From the NCBI GenBank assembly GCA_903921325.1, contig CAIXPL010000008.1, forward strand, positions 186,001 through 250,000: DNA of 64,000 bases, in the 5' to 3' direction. Each line of letters starts with the position of its first letter. The first letter of the stretch is position 1. Shown here piece by piece: positions 16,047 through 25,034 of the stretch. The position numbers were made by a program, and so were the translations under genes. This stretch comes from an uncultured Pseudomonadota bacterium. GTDB lineage: Bacteria > Pseudomonadota > Gammaproteobacteria > Burkholderiales > SG8-39. Below the pieces are notes generated by a model that saw only the letters and a program-made list of their open reading frames with translations, ran no database searches and was not told where the DNA came from.

Positions 16047-16811
16047 ATGACTGATCCAATCTGGAGTTCCTTCATTACCGAGCGCGACCGTCAGGTATTC
16101 GCGGCTTCGGGCTACGGCGCACTGCAGGGCTTTGGCAAACGGCCGGCGCTGCTGGTGATTGATGTGAATTATTTTTTCTGCGGTGATCGGCCCGAACCGA
16201 TCCTTGAATCGATCAAACGCTGGCGCAATTCCTGTGGCGAAGAGGCCTGGGCGGGCGTGGCAGCCATCAAGCAACTGATCGATGTCGCCCACGACCGCGC
16301 ACTACCGGTCATCTATACGACCGGGATACGGCGCGCCGATGACTGGGATATCGGCAGTTGGGCCTGGAAGAATTCGCGCACCGGCGAGCGACCAAGCCCG
16401 CCCAACGGACTCGACGGCAATACGATCGTCCCCGATATCGCCCCGCAATCACAGGACATCGTCATCTACAAGCAAAAGCCCAGCGCGTTTTTTGGCACGC
16501 CGCTGGCAAGCTATCTGCAATTGCTGGGGGCTGACAGCCTGATCGTGACCGGCACCACGACCAGCGGTTGCGTGCGCGCGAGCGTCCTGGATGCGTTCTC
16601 CAATAATTTCCGTGTCTCGATCGTGGAGCAGGGGTGCTTTGATCGCTCGCAGGCATCGCACGCAATCAATCTGTGCGACATGCATGCCAAATATGCCGAT
16701 GTCATCGCCCTTGACCAGGCGCTCGGATTCATGCGCACACTCCCGCGCGGCCTGTTCGACCTGCCGCGCGGAGACTCGGATAACGCGTTGCCGCTGGCGG
16801 CCAATGGCTAG
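16047..16811 (+). CDS. Isochorismatase-superfamily cysteine amidohydrolase (paralog 1)
   Basis: The 254-residue protein has the isochorismatase-type triad: Asp39 in LLVIDVN, Lys144 in KQKPSAFFGT and nucleophile Cys175 in TTTSGCVRAS, with a cis-peptide-type GTTTSG loop. These spacings are close to those of N-carbamoylsarcosine amidase, and family members cleave amide or carbamoyl bonds of small compounds. The true substrate cannot be read from sequence. It is followed after 57 bp by a same-length paralog and lies opposite the carbamoyltransferase operon, so a role in releasing carbamate or ammonia from a ureido or oxamate-like compound is plausible. Confidence 0.85.
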   Translation: MTDPIWSSFITERDRQVFAASGYGALQGFGKRPALLVIDVNYFFCGDRPEPILESIKRWRNSCGEEAWAGVAAIKQLIDVAHDRALPVIYTTGIRRADDWDIGSWAWKNSRTGERPSPPNGLDGNTIVPDIAPQSQDIVIYKQKPSAFFGTPLASYLQLLGADSLIVTGTTTSGCVRASVLDAFSNNFRVSIVEQGCFDRSQASHAINLCDMHAKYADVIALDQALGFMRTLPRGLFDLPRGDSDNALPLAANG

Positions 16812-16868
16812 CCGGCCGGCCACGACCGCATTCACCGTTTCGCCGGGATCAACGCAGGAGAGCCTGAC

Positions 16869-17633
16869 ATGACTGAACGCATCTGGGATCGCTATCTGAC
16901 GGCCCGCGACAAGGCCGTGTTTGCCGCCGGGGGCTTTGGCACCCATGGCGGTTTTCCAAAACGTCCGGCGCTGGTGATTGTCGATGTGAGTTATGGTTTT
17001 GCAGGAGATCGGCCCGAGCCCATCCTCGATTCGATCAAACGCTGGAGCAATTCCTGCGGCGAGGAGTCGTGGGCGGCCATTGCCGTCATCAAGGCCCTGG
17101 CGGAACGCTTCCGTGAGCGGCGACTGCCGGTCATTTATTCAACCGGCCAGGTTCGTCCCGACGGGTGGGATATTGCGAGCTGGGCGTGGAAAAACACCCG
17201 CACCGGTGAGTCGGTGCCGCGCCCGACGCAAGCACTCGACCCCAATACGATTGTGGCCGATATCGCGCCGCAGCCCCAGGACCTTGTCATCTTCAAGCAA
17301 AAGCCCAGCGTTTTCTTCGGCACCCCGCTCGCCAGTTACCTGCAGTTGTTGGGCGCCGATGGGGTGGTGGTGACCGGCACCACCACGAGCGGCTGCGTGC
17401 GGGCCACCGTGCTCGATGCGTTCAGCATGAACTTTCGGGTGACCGTCGCCGAGGACGGCTGCTTTGATCGATCGCAGGCCTCGCATGCCATCAATCTGTG
17501 TGACATGCATGCCAAGTATGCCGATGTGATCTCCTCGCAAGAGGTGCTGGATCACGTGCAGCGCCTGCCCGAGAATCTGTTCCCCAATCTTCCGCGCGGC
17601 CACGTCCCGGCGCCGTTGCGGGCAGTTGGCTGA
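16869..17633 (+). CDS. Isochorismatase-superfamily cysteine amidohydrolase (paralog 2)
   Basis: Same length (254 residues) as paralog 1 and alignable without gaps over nearly all its length. Asp39 (VIVDVS), Lys144 (KQKPSVFFGT) and Cys175 (TTTSGCVRAT) are at identical positions. Differences cluster at substrate-lid positions such as STGQVRPDGWDIAS versus TTGIRRADDWDIGS and in the C-terminal tail. ATG 16869 has CAGGAGAG upstream. The tandem arose by duplication; both keep the catalytic triad, so both should be active, perhaps on successive or related amides or as a heteromer. Confidence 0.85.
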   Translation: MTERIWDRYLTARDKAVFAAGGFGTHGGFPKRPALVIVDVSYGFAGDRPEPILDSIKRWSNSCGEESWAAIAVIKALAERFRERRLPVIYSTGQVRPDGWDIASWAWKNTRTGESVPRPTQALDPNTIVADIAPQPQDLVIFKQKPSVFFGTPLASYLQLLGADGVVVTGTTTSGCVRATVLDAFSMNFRVTVAEDGCFDRSQASHAINLCDMHAKYADVISSQEVLDHVQRLPENLFPNLPRGHVPAPLRAVG

Positions 17634-17677
17634 GTCTGCCCGGCCAAGGCACCAACCGGTTATGAATCCTTTCGCTG

Positions 17678-19186
17678 ATGAATGATTATCTGGAGCGCAT
17701 CCTGCGTGCGCGGGTCTACGATGTAGCCATCGAGACCCCGCTTGAGCTCGCCGGCACCCTGTCCGAACGCACCCGTAACCAGATCTGGCTGAAACGCGAA
17801 GACCTGCAACCGGTGTTCTCGTTCAAGCTGCGCGGGGCCTATAACAAGATGGTGCACCTGAACCCCGCCGTGTTGACGCGTGGCGTGATCTGCTCATCGG
17901 CGGGTAATCACGCACAGGGTGTCGCCCTGTCGGCACAACGCCTGGGCTGTCGTGCCCTGGTGGTGATGCCAACCACTACCCCGCGCATCAAGATCGATGC
18001 GGTGACGCGGCGCGGGGCCGAGGTGATTCTGCACGGCGACTCCTACAGCGAGGCCTATGCGCAAGCACGATTGCTCGAACGCGAGCGGGGTCTCACCTTC
18101 GTCCATCCTTTTGATGATCCGGATGTGATTGCCGGCCAAGGCACGATCGGCATGGAAATCGTGCGTCAGGCGCGCGCACCGATCGATGCAATTTTTGTTG
18201 CGATCGGCGGCGGCGGACTCATCTCGGGCATCGCCAGCTATGTGAAGCGGGTCACCCCAGGGGTCAAAGTGATCGGCGTGCAGACGGTGGACTCCGACGC
18301 GATGGCGCGTTCAATCGCCGCCGGCCGTCGGGTGACGCTGCGTCAGGTCGGGCTGTTTGCCGATGGCATAGCGGTTCGCCAGGTAGGACGTGAAACCTTC
18401 CGGATCACACGGGCACTGGTCGATGACATCCTGCTGGTCGATACCGACGCGATCTGCGCGGCGATTCGTGATGTGTTTGAAGACACCCGCAGCATTCTCG
18501 AACCGGCCGGCGCGGTCGCCATTGCCGGGGCCAAACTCTATGCCGAGCGCAACAAACTGCGCGGGCAGCAATTCGTCGCCGTGGCCTGCGGCGCCAACAC
18601 CAATTTTGATCGGCTCGGTTTCATGGCCGAGCGCGCCGAGGTGGGTGAGCACCGCGAAGCCATCCTGGCGGTCACGATTCCGGAACGACCCGGTAGCTTT
18701 CGTGCGTTTTGTGCACTGATTGGTTCGCGCAGCGTCACTGAATTCAACTACCGTATTGCCGACCCTGGTTCGGCGCACGTGTTTGTCGGATTGCAAATCA
18801 CCGATATCAGCGAGAAGCAGCGCATCATTGCCCGGCTGCGGGCGGCTGGACTTGAGACACTCGACCTGTCTGACAACGAGATGGCGAAATTGCATGTGCG
18901 CCATTTGGTTGGCGGCCACGCACCAGGCAGCGACGACGAATTGCTCTATCGCTTCGAGTTCCCGGAGCGCCCCGGCGCCCTGTTGCGTTTTCTCGATGCG
19001 ATGCGTGGTGACTGGAACATCAGCTTGTTTCACTACCGCAATCATGGCTCTGACTCAGGTCGCGTGCTGGTTGGCATGCAGGTGCCAGGTGGTCGCAAGG
19101 CAGCGTTCCAGCGATTTCTGGCCGGGCTTGGCTATCCCCACGTGGATGAGACACTCAATCCGGCCTATCGGCTGTTTCTCAAATAA
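17678..19186 (+). CDS. ilvA: Threonine ammonia-lyase, biosynthetic (threonine deaminase)
   Basis: IlvA converts threonine to 2-oxobutyrate and ammonia, the first step of isoleucine synthesis. The 502-residue protein has the PLP-lysine motif VFSFKLRGAYNKM near residue 49, the glycine-rich phosphate loop SSAGNHAQGVALSA, GGGGLISGIASY, and two C-terminal ACT-like regulatory repeats (about 325-405 and 420-500, each with PERPG). That is the length and layout of the isoleucine-inhibited biosynthetic form rather than the short catabolic TdcB. The last 22 bp overlap the convergent fau gene. Confidence 0.94.
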   Translation: MNDYLERILRARVYDVAIETPLELAGTLSERTRNQIWLKREDLQPVFSFKLRGAYNKMVHLNPAVLTRGVICSSAGNHAQGVALSAQRLGCRALVVMPTTTPRIKIDAVTRRGAEVILHGDSYSEAYAQARLLERERGLTFVHPFDDPDVIAGQGTIGMEIVRQARAPIDAIFVAIGGGGLISGIASYVKRVTPGVKVIGVQTVDSDAMARSIAAGRRVTLRQVGLFADGIAVRQVGRETFRITRALVDDILLVDTDAICAAIRDVFEDTRSILEPAGAVAIAGAKLYAERNKLRGQQFVAVACGANTNFDRLGFMAERAEVGEHREAILAVTIPERPGSFRAFCALIGSRSVTEFNYRIADPGSAHVFVGLQITDISEKQRIIARLRAAGLETLDLSDNEMAKLHVRHLVGGHAPGSDDELLYRFEFPERPGALLRFLDAMRGDWNISLFHYRNHGSDSGRVLVGMQVPGGRKAAFQRFLAGLGYPHVDETLNPAYRLFLK

Positions 19187-19806
19187 ACCGCTGCACGCCC
19201 CTCGCGTACGCCGGATTCGGTGACGATCCAGTCCATCGGGATATCGTGCGCCAGCGGATAGATGCTTGGCATGATGGCCATGTCGTAGGCAATGCCAATC
19301 ACGCGAGGGCGGTGCGGCAGGGCTGCCAGGGTTCGATCGAAGTACCCGCCGCCATAACCCAGGCGATAGCCGGCTTCATCAAAACCGTTCATCGGCACCA
19401 GCAGGGTATCGGGTACCCGTACCGCGCCGTACGCAGGATAGGGAATGTCATAGACCCCACGCGCCAGCACATCCCCCGGACGCCAAATACGGAACTCGAG
19501 CGGTAATCGCGGTCCAATGACCACCGGCAGTGCCGTGTTCGTCCCGCTTGCACGCAGTCGCGCCAGCAGCGGACGCGGATCATACTCATTGCGATACGGC
19601 CAGCAGAACCCCACAATGCCCTCATGAAGATCCGAAAACGCAGCCAGCAGATGTCGATCGATCGCCGCACGCCAGACCGTGAGCACGCCAGGTTGAACGG
19701 CTTCACGCGCCGCGACCAGACGTGTGCGCTCGCGCTTGCGCCAGGACGGCGATCCTGGTTCGTCGGCGGCGCCGTCTTGTGCTTCTGGCGGGGATTGCGC
19801 GCTCAT
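19165..19806 (-). CDS. fau: 5-formyltetrahydrofolate cyclo-ligase
   Basis: The 213-residue protein shows the MTHFS family features: SWRKRERTRLVAARE at the N terminus (RxxxR substrate region), IVGFCWPYRNEYDPRPLL, LPLEFRIW and the ATP-binding loop GYRLGYGGGYFDRTLA, ending VTESGVREG. It converts 5-formyl-THF to 5,10-methenyl-THF with ATP. In enterobacteria 6S RNA precedes this gene; here the gene opens only 15 bp from the divergent slt start, leaving no room for a 6S RNA upstream. Confidence 0.92.
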   Translation of the reverse strand: MSAQSPPEAQDGAADEPGSPSWRKRERTRLVAAREAVQPGVLTVWRAAIDRHLLAAFSDLHEGIVGFCWPYRNEYDPRPLLARLRASGTNTALPVVIGPRLPLEFRIWRPGDVLARGVYDIPYPAYGAVRVPDTLLVPMNGFDEAGYRLGYGGGYFDRTLAALPHRPRVIGIAYDMAIMPSIYPLAHDIPMDWIVTESGVREGRAAVYLRNSR

Positions 19807-19821
19807 GCAGATGGGGTCTCG

Positions 19822-21897
19822 ATGGTGGATGGCTCATGGGTTGGTTCACCGGCCCGGACGATTCTAGTCGTTAGCCGCCACCAGGCGGCCGCCAGGCTCA
19901 TCTGCCTGTGCCTGGCCGGATTGATCGCGCTGACCGGCACCCTGGCAGCCACCAGCGCCGTGGCCGGGCAAAAGACGCAAGCGACGTCCCGTGGGGGCAG
20001 TGTTCCCGTACCGGCACCGGATGCGACTGTCGATGCGCCGCGCCCGCGAGCCGAGGCGACAACACCGGATGACGCGGTGATTGAAGCGGTGGCTGCCTGG
20101 CGCAGTCGCAACCGTCGGCGTCTTGAGCAAGTCGCGCCGCGGACTCGCGGTCATGTTCTCGCCGGCTGGGTTGAATATTGGCAGTATGCCCTTGTCATTG
20201 ATTCGATCGATGCTGCAACCGTGCAGGGGTTTCTTGCGCGTGAATCGGGTTCGCTGGCAGCCGAGCGATTGCGCGCCGACTGGCTGCGCGCTCTGGGCCG
20301 CCGCGCGGACTGGGCTGCCCTCAGTGACGAAGCAAAACGTCTCACAACGCATGAGGACATTGACCTTGAGTGCCTCGTCCAGCGAGCCCGCCTGCAGGCC
20401 GGTGATGTGGCAACTGTAGTGAAGCCGGCTGCGCTGCTTGCCCTGCCGCGCGCCCTGCCCGAGCAATGTGCGGCACTGATGAGCGCGGGCCAGCGCAACG
20501 GCAGCGGAGTGACCAGCGAGCAGGCGTGGCAGCGCGCCCACCTGATGACCGATGCCGGTTCGCTCACCGGGGTGCAACAGGCACTGTCGTGGCTACCGGC
20601 GGGCGAACGCCCTGAGCCGCATCTGCTCAACGGCGCGTGGAATTCATCGGCCAAATTCGTCACCACGGCAAAACTGCTGGCAGATCAGCGCGCATCGCGC
20701 GAACTGCTGTTGATCGCCTTCACCCGCCTTGCGCGAGCGCAGCCGCAGGTCGCCGCGAGCCTGCTGGATCAAGCACAGCAAAAGCGCCTGGGCACCGAGG
20801 CAGCGGCATTTGTCGCCGGACAAATCGGCCTCGCCTCGGCGCTCAATCACCACACCGATGCCATGACCTGGTTCGCCGTCGCCGATGAGTCACAGTTAAG
20901 CAACGAACAATGGGCCTGGCGTGCACGCGCTGCCTTGCGTGAGAGTGACTGGTCGCAGTTGGCTACGACGATAGACCACATGCCGACCGCGCTGCGCGCC
21001 GAAGCCACCTGGATATACTGGTCTGGCAGAGCTTTAGCCGCACAGGGTCGTCAGGGTGAGTCACGTGCGGCCTATGAACGCATTGCCACCCAGCCGCATT
21101 TCTATGGCCTGCTCGCTGCCGAAGAACTGGGACGGCCGCTTGCATTGCCGGTGACAGCGGTGACGCCCAGCGACCCAGCGATTGCGGCAGTCGGGCAGGA
21201 ACCGGCGGTACAGCGTGCCGTCGCACTGTTTCGGGTCGGCTTGCGCAGCGAGGCCGTACGCGAATGGATTTGGGCAGCGCGCGGTGCCGATGATCAGCGG
21301 CTGCTGGCGATGGCTGAGTTTGCGCGTACGCGTCAATTGTGGGATCGCGCGATCAACACAGCCGAATTGACCCGCGATGCGCACGACTTCACCTTGCGGT
21401 TTTTGGCACCATTTGAAACCGTGTTCCAGCGCCATGCGCATGCCGAAGGGCTGTCTGAACCCTGGGTACTTGGCGTGGCACGCCAGGAAAGCCGCTTCGT
21501 TCCCGACATTCGATCGTCAGCCGGCGCCATTGGCCTGATGCAACTGATGCCCTCGACCGCCAGGCTGGTTGCGCAGCAAGTCGGTATGCGCGCACCTGAT
21601 CTGAGCGATGTCGATACCAACATACGGTTGGGCACCCGCTATCTGCGCGATGTATTTGATCGACTCGACGGTCAGCCCTTGCTCGCGTCGGCCGCCTACA
21701 ACGCGGGCCCTGGCCGGGCCGAGCGCTGGCGCGCCGATCATCCGCTCGAGGGTGCTGTGTATGCCGAAACCATACCCTTTAACGAAACCCGCGACTATGT
21801 AAAGCGGGTGCTGGCCAACGCCTGTCTGTATGCGCAGGTCCTGGGCACCGAACCCTTGTCACTCAAGCAGCTGCTGCCCACAGTCGCCGCACGGTGA
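19822..21897 (+). CDS. slt: Soluble lytic murein transglycosylase
   Basis: ATG 19822 gives a 691-residue protein with an N-terminal hydrophobic signal segment (ARLICLCLAGLIALTGTL). A long alpha-superhelical region (about residues 70-510) is followed by a C-terminal SLT lysozyme-like domain: WVLGVARQESRFVPDIRSSAGAIGLMQLMP, with the catalytic glutamate in QESR, LGTRYLRDVFDR, SAAYNAGPGRAERW and NETRDYVKRV. It cleaves periplasmic murein with formation of 1,6-anhydromuramic ends. The upstream extension to 19624 overlaps fau and is rejected. Confidence 0.92.
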   Translation: MVDGSWVGSPARTILVVSRHQAAARLICLCLAGLIALTGTLAATSAVAGQKTQATSRGGSVPVPAPDATVDAPRPRAEATTPDDAVIEAVAAWRSRNRRRLEQVAPRTRGHVLAGWVEYWQYALVIDSIDAATVQGFLARESGSLAAERLRADWLRALGRRADWAALSDEAKRLTTHEDIDLECLVQRARLQAGDVATVVKPAALLALPRALPEQCAALMSAGQRNGSGVTSEQAWQRAHLMTDAGSLTGVQQALSWLPAGERPEPHLLNGAWNSSAKFVTTAKLLADQRASRELLLIAFTRLARAQPQVAASLLDQAQQKRLGTEAAAFVAGQIGLASALNHHTDAMTWFAVADESQLSNEQWAWRARAALRESDWSQLATTIDHMPTALRAEATWIYWSGRALAAQGRQGESRAAYERIATQPHFYGLLAAEELGRPLALPVTAVTPSDPAIAAVGQEPAVQRAVALFRVGLRSEAVREWIWAARGADDQRLLAMAEFARTRQLWDRAINTAELTRDAHDFTLRFLAPFETVFQRHAHAEGLSEPWVLGVARQESRFVPDIRSSAGAIGLMQLMPSTARLVAQQVGMRAPDLSDVDTNIRLGTRYLRDVFDRLDGQPLLASAAYNAGPGRAERWRADHPLEGAVYAETIPFNETRDYVKRVLANACLYAQVLGTEPLSLKQLLPTVAAR

Positions 21898-21956
21898 TGT
21901 CTTGCGAATTGCGTAGAATCAGCCCATCGTGTCCTTTGCCCTCTCAGGTTGAATTC

Positions 21957-22910
21957 ATGTCTCGTATTTTGTTGCTGGGTGGATCAGGTTTTATCGGGCG
22001 TCATGTCGCGCAACGACTCGTGCGCGATCAACACACGGTGATCGTCCCAACGCGTGGTCGGGAGCGCGCCAAGCGCGACCTGATCCTGCTGCCAACCGTC
22101 GAGTTGATCAGCGCGGACATTCATGATGAGCCAACGCTCGCGCGGCTGGTCAGTGGCTGCTCGGCAGTCATCAACCTGGTCGGTGTGCTGCACAGTCGTT
22201 CGGGGCGCCCGTTTGGCCCTGATTTCAAGCGCGCGCATGAAGACTTGCCACGGCACCTAGTGGGCGCGTGCGAGCGGGTCGGGGTCAAACGCCTCGTTCA
22301 CCTGAGTGCACTGGGTGCCTCCGCTGATGCACCCAGTGGCTATTTGCGATCCAAAGCAGCCGGAGAGCAGGCCCTCGCAACCAGCCCGTCGGTCGCGGTC
22401 ACCGTCTTGCGGCCGTCGGTCGTGTTCGGCCCCGGTGATCGTTTTCTATCCTTGTTCGCACACTTGCTGCGCGCGTTTCCGGTGCTCCCACTGGCAATGC
22501 CGCAGGCGCGCTTTCAGCCGGTCTATGTCGAAGATGTAGCCAACGCAGTGGTCGCCGCACTTACCGACGAGCGCGCGACAGGTCAGACCTACGACCTGGT
22601 CGGTCCGCGTGTCTACAGTTTGCTGGAGCTGGTCGAGATGGTGGGTAATGTAAGTGCTCACCCTCGCCCTATCATCGGTTTGTCCAAGACTCTATCCTTG
22701 ATCCAGGCCTGGATGATGGAATGGATGCCGGGTCGCATGTTATCGCGTGACAACGTCTATTCGATGACGGTGGACAGCGTGTCGGATGCACCATTGCCAT
22801 TCGGCCTGGGCGCCACGGCGCTAGAGGCGGTGGTGCCAGGCTATCTGGCCAACGCTAACCTGCACTCTCGCTTTGATCGACTGCGTTTCCGTGCTGCCCG
22901 ACACGGGTGA
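21957..22910 (+). CDS. NAD(P)-binding NDUFA9-like epimerase-family protein
   Basis: From ATG 21957 the 317-residue protein begins with a Rossmann motif, ILLLGGSGFIGRHVAQ, then INLVGVLHS, HLSALGAS, YLRSKAAGEQ (modified Y-x3-K) and VLRPSVVFGPGDRFL. These are features of the extended SDR group related to the complex I assembly subunit NDUFA9. In many betaproteobacteria a gene of this type precedes cca, as here, with the next ATG directly at the stop codon. The substrate is unknown and a role in respiratory complex I is not shown in bacteria. A TAGAAT box at 21914-21919 is a possible -10. Confidence 0.85.
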   Translation: MSRILLLGGSGFIGRHVAQRLVRDQHTVIVPTRGRERAKRDLILLPTVELISADIHDEPTLARLVSGCSAVINLVGVLHSRSGRPFGPDFKRAHEDLPRHLVGACERVGVKRLVHLSALGASADAPSGYLRSKAAGEQALATSPSVAVTVLRPSVVFGPGDRFLSLFAHLLRAFPVLPLAMPQARFQPVYVEDVANAVVAALTDERATGQTYDLVGPRVYSLLELVEMVGNVSAHPRPIIGLSKTLSLIQAWMMEWMPGRMLSRDNVYSMTVDSVSDAPLPFGLGATALEAVVPGYLANANLHSRFDRLRFRAARHG

Positions 22911-24041
22911 ATGAAAATCTACACAGTTGGCGGCGCGGTCCGCGATCAACTCCTCGGGCTTGCGATCAAGGATCGTGACCATGTGGTGGTGGGTGCCACC
23001 CCGCAGGAGATGATCGATCTGGGTTATCGCCCGGTCGGCCGTGACTTTCCGGTATTTCTTCATCCGCAGACGCAGGAGGAATATGCCCTCGCGCGCACTG
23101 AACGCAAATCGGCACCGGGCTATCACGGCTTTGTCATCCACGCAGCCCCCGATGTCAGCCTGGCCGATGACCTGGTCCGGCGTGATCTCACCATCAACGC
23201 AATGGCGCGCGACGAACTTACCGGCGAACTGATCGACCCCTGTCAGGGCGAGCAAGACCTGCGCGCCGGCATCCTGCGCCATGTCGGTCCGGCCTTCGTT
23301 GAGGACCCCGTGCGACTGCTGCGGGTGGCGCGCTTTGCTGCCCGATTCGACTTCACTGTTGCAGCTGATACCAAACGCCTCCTGTGTCAGATGGTGGATC
23401 AGGGCGAAGTCGATCATCTGGTGCCTGAGCGCGTGTGGCAGGAATTCTCGCGCGGATTGATGGAGCCCCGGCCCGAGCGCATGCTCGCCGTGCTGACAGA
23501 CTGTGACGCGCTGACGCGCTTGCTGCCCGATTGCCCGCAAGCCGGATCGACGCAAGCGGTCGCCGCATTGACCCGTGCGGCAGCTCGCGGCGCCAGTCTG
23601 GCGGAACGCTACAGCGCCTGGCTAGGAGGGGTTGCCGATGATGCCGGCGCGACGCGGCTGAGCCGGCATCTGCGGGTGCCGGTTGATTGTCGCGATCTGC
23701 TTGCGCTCAGCGTGCGTCTGCGTGCCCGCGTGGTGAGCAGTGCGACCGCCGACGCGGCAACGCTCAGCACCCTGTTGCGCGAGGCTGACGCGTACCGTCG
23801 CCCGCAGCGCCTGCAGGCCCTGTGCGCGGTCTGCGCTGACCTGGCTGGCGTGAGTCTGGCCGCAGCGCCGTGGGCGGCCCGACTGTCACATGCGCTCAGC
23901 GCTAGTGAAGGTGTGAATACCGCACTCATCGCAACACAACATCCTGAAGCGATTGCACCGGCCATTGAGCAGGCTCGCACGCTTGCGATTGAACGCGCGC
24001 TAAGCCAGGCACAGGCCACAACACGGGAACCCCCGGCATGA
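22911..24041 (+). CDS. cca: CCA-adding enzyme (tRNA nucleotidyltransferase), without a recognisable HD domain
   Basis: The enzyme adds and repairs the CCA end of tRNAs. The 376-residue class II protein has GGAVRDQLLG, KDRDHVVVG (metal-binding Asp pair), VGRDFPVFLHP, EYALARTERK, RRDLTINAMA, DPVRLLRVARFAARF and VPERVWQEFSRGL. The region where E. coli Cca has its HD phosphohydrolase motif shows no His-Asp pair here, so 2'3'-cyclic phosphodiesterase and phosphatase activities are probably missing, as in other short betaproteobacterial versions. Start ATG directly follows the previous stop; the stop overlaps the xth start by 4 bp. Confidence 0.93.
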   Translation: MKIYTVGGAVRDQLLGLAIKDRDHVVVGATPQEMIDLGYRPVGRDFPVFLHPQTQEEYALARTERKSAPGYHGFVIHAAPDVSLADDLVRRDLTINAMARDELTGELIDPCQGEQDLRAGILRHVGPAFVEDPVRLLRVARFAARFDFTVAADTKRLLCQMVDQGEVDHLVPERVWQEFSRGLMEPRPERMLAVLTDCDALTRLLPDCPQAGSTQAVAALTRAAARGASLAERYSAWLGGVADDAGATRLSRHLRVPVDCRDLLALSVRLRARVVSSATADAATLSTLLREADAYRRPQRLQALCAVCADLAGVSLAAAPWAARLSHALSASEGVNTALIATQHPEAIAPAIEQARTLAIERALSQAQATTREPPA

Positions 24042-24820
24042 TCAGAATTGTCAGTGCCAATCTCAATGGCGTGCGTTCGGCGGCCAGCAAGGGCTTCTTT
24101 GAATGGATGCTCAGCTCGCACCCTGACATCGTGTGCGTACAGGAGCTAAAGGCGCAGCCTGCCGATCTGACATCGATGATGCGCGCCCCGACGGGCTATC
24201 AGGGCGTGTTTCACTGCGCCGAGAAAAAGGGCTACAGCGGCGTTGGACTGTACTCTCGCCGGGCACCCGACCGGGTGATCGAAGGTATAGGCCACGCCAC
24301 ATTTGACGCCGAAGGCCGCTATTTGCGCGCTGATTTCGACAATCTCAGCGTGATTTCGGTCTACCTGCCTTCGGGCTCCAGTTCGCCCGAGCGGCAGGAA
24401 GCAAAATTTGCCTTCATGGACGCCTTCTTCCCCACGCTGCGATCGCTCCGCCAGAGCGGGCGCGAGGTGGTCCTGTGCGGTGACTGGAATATCGCGCATC
24501 ACCCGATCGATCTCAAGAACTGGAAGGGTAATCTGAAGAACAGCGGCTTTCTGCCCGAAGAGCGCGCATGGCTGTCCCGCGTGCTGGACGAACTCGATTG
24601 GATCGATGTCTATCGGCACTTGCATCCCAGCACCACGGGAGAGGCCTACACGTGGTGGAGTAATCGCGGCCAGGCGCGCGCCAACAATGTGGGCTGGCGA
24701 ATCGACTATCAGATCGCAAGTCCGGCGTTCGCTCAGACGGCGCGCGCCGCCAGCGTCTATACCACGAGTCGCTTCAGTGACCATGCACCTTTATTGGTTG
24801 ACTATGAGTGGACGGACTGA
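24038..24820 (+). CDS. xth: Exodeoxyribonuclease III (AP endonuclease, ExoA/Xth family)
   Basis: The 260-residue protein carries the EEP-fold motifs: IVSANLNGVRSA at the N terminus, VCVQELKAQ with the metal-binding Glu, YSGVGLYSR, SVYLPSGS, LCGDWNIAHHPIDLKN, GEAYTWWS, WRIDYQIAS and the catalytic-type SDHAPLLVDY at the end. It incises abasic sites and removes 3' blocking groups in base-excision repair. Its ATG overlaps the cca stop (ATGA), so the genes are co-translated. The 214 bp after it up to 25034 contain no gene or clear hairpin that I can support. Confidence 0.93.
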   Translation: MIRIVSANLNGVRSAASKGFFEWMLSSHPDIVCVQELKAQPADLTSMMRAPTGYQGVFHCAEKKGYSGVGLYSRRAPDRVIEGIGHATFDAEGRYLRADFDNLSVISVYLPSGSSSPERQEAKFAFMDAFFPTLRSLRQSGREVVLCGDWNIAHHPIDLKNWKGNLKNSGFLPEERAWLSRVLDELDWIDVYRHLHPSTTGEAYTWWSNRGQARANNVGWRIDYQIASPAFAQTARAASVYTTSRFSDHAPLLVDYEWTD

Positions 24821-25034
24821 CCCCCGGTTTTGTGCGGATGTTGGCATTTCGGTCTAGCTGCCAGATCGATTTAGAGATGCCATAGATCGATAGCAACGGC
24901 ATAATAGGCAGAGGTAAATGGGCAGCGCCCGCGCAACGGCGTTCAGTGCGTGCATCCAGTAGTGAATCCCGCAGTACCCGATTTCAAATTTCAAGCTGGC
25001 CGCAGTCAATTCTCGACCTAAGCAAAACTGACCC

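Noticed and set aside
19806-19822. 6S RNA expected next to fau
   Set aside because: Only 15 bp separate the divergent fau and slt starts, so there is no space for an ssrS gene here.
24821-25034. Possible tRNA or riboswitch in the gap after xth
   Set aside because: No cloverleaf, anticodon arm or recognisable riboswitch core could be found; it appears to be plain intergenic sequence.
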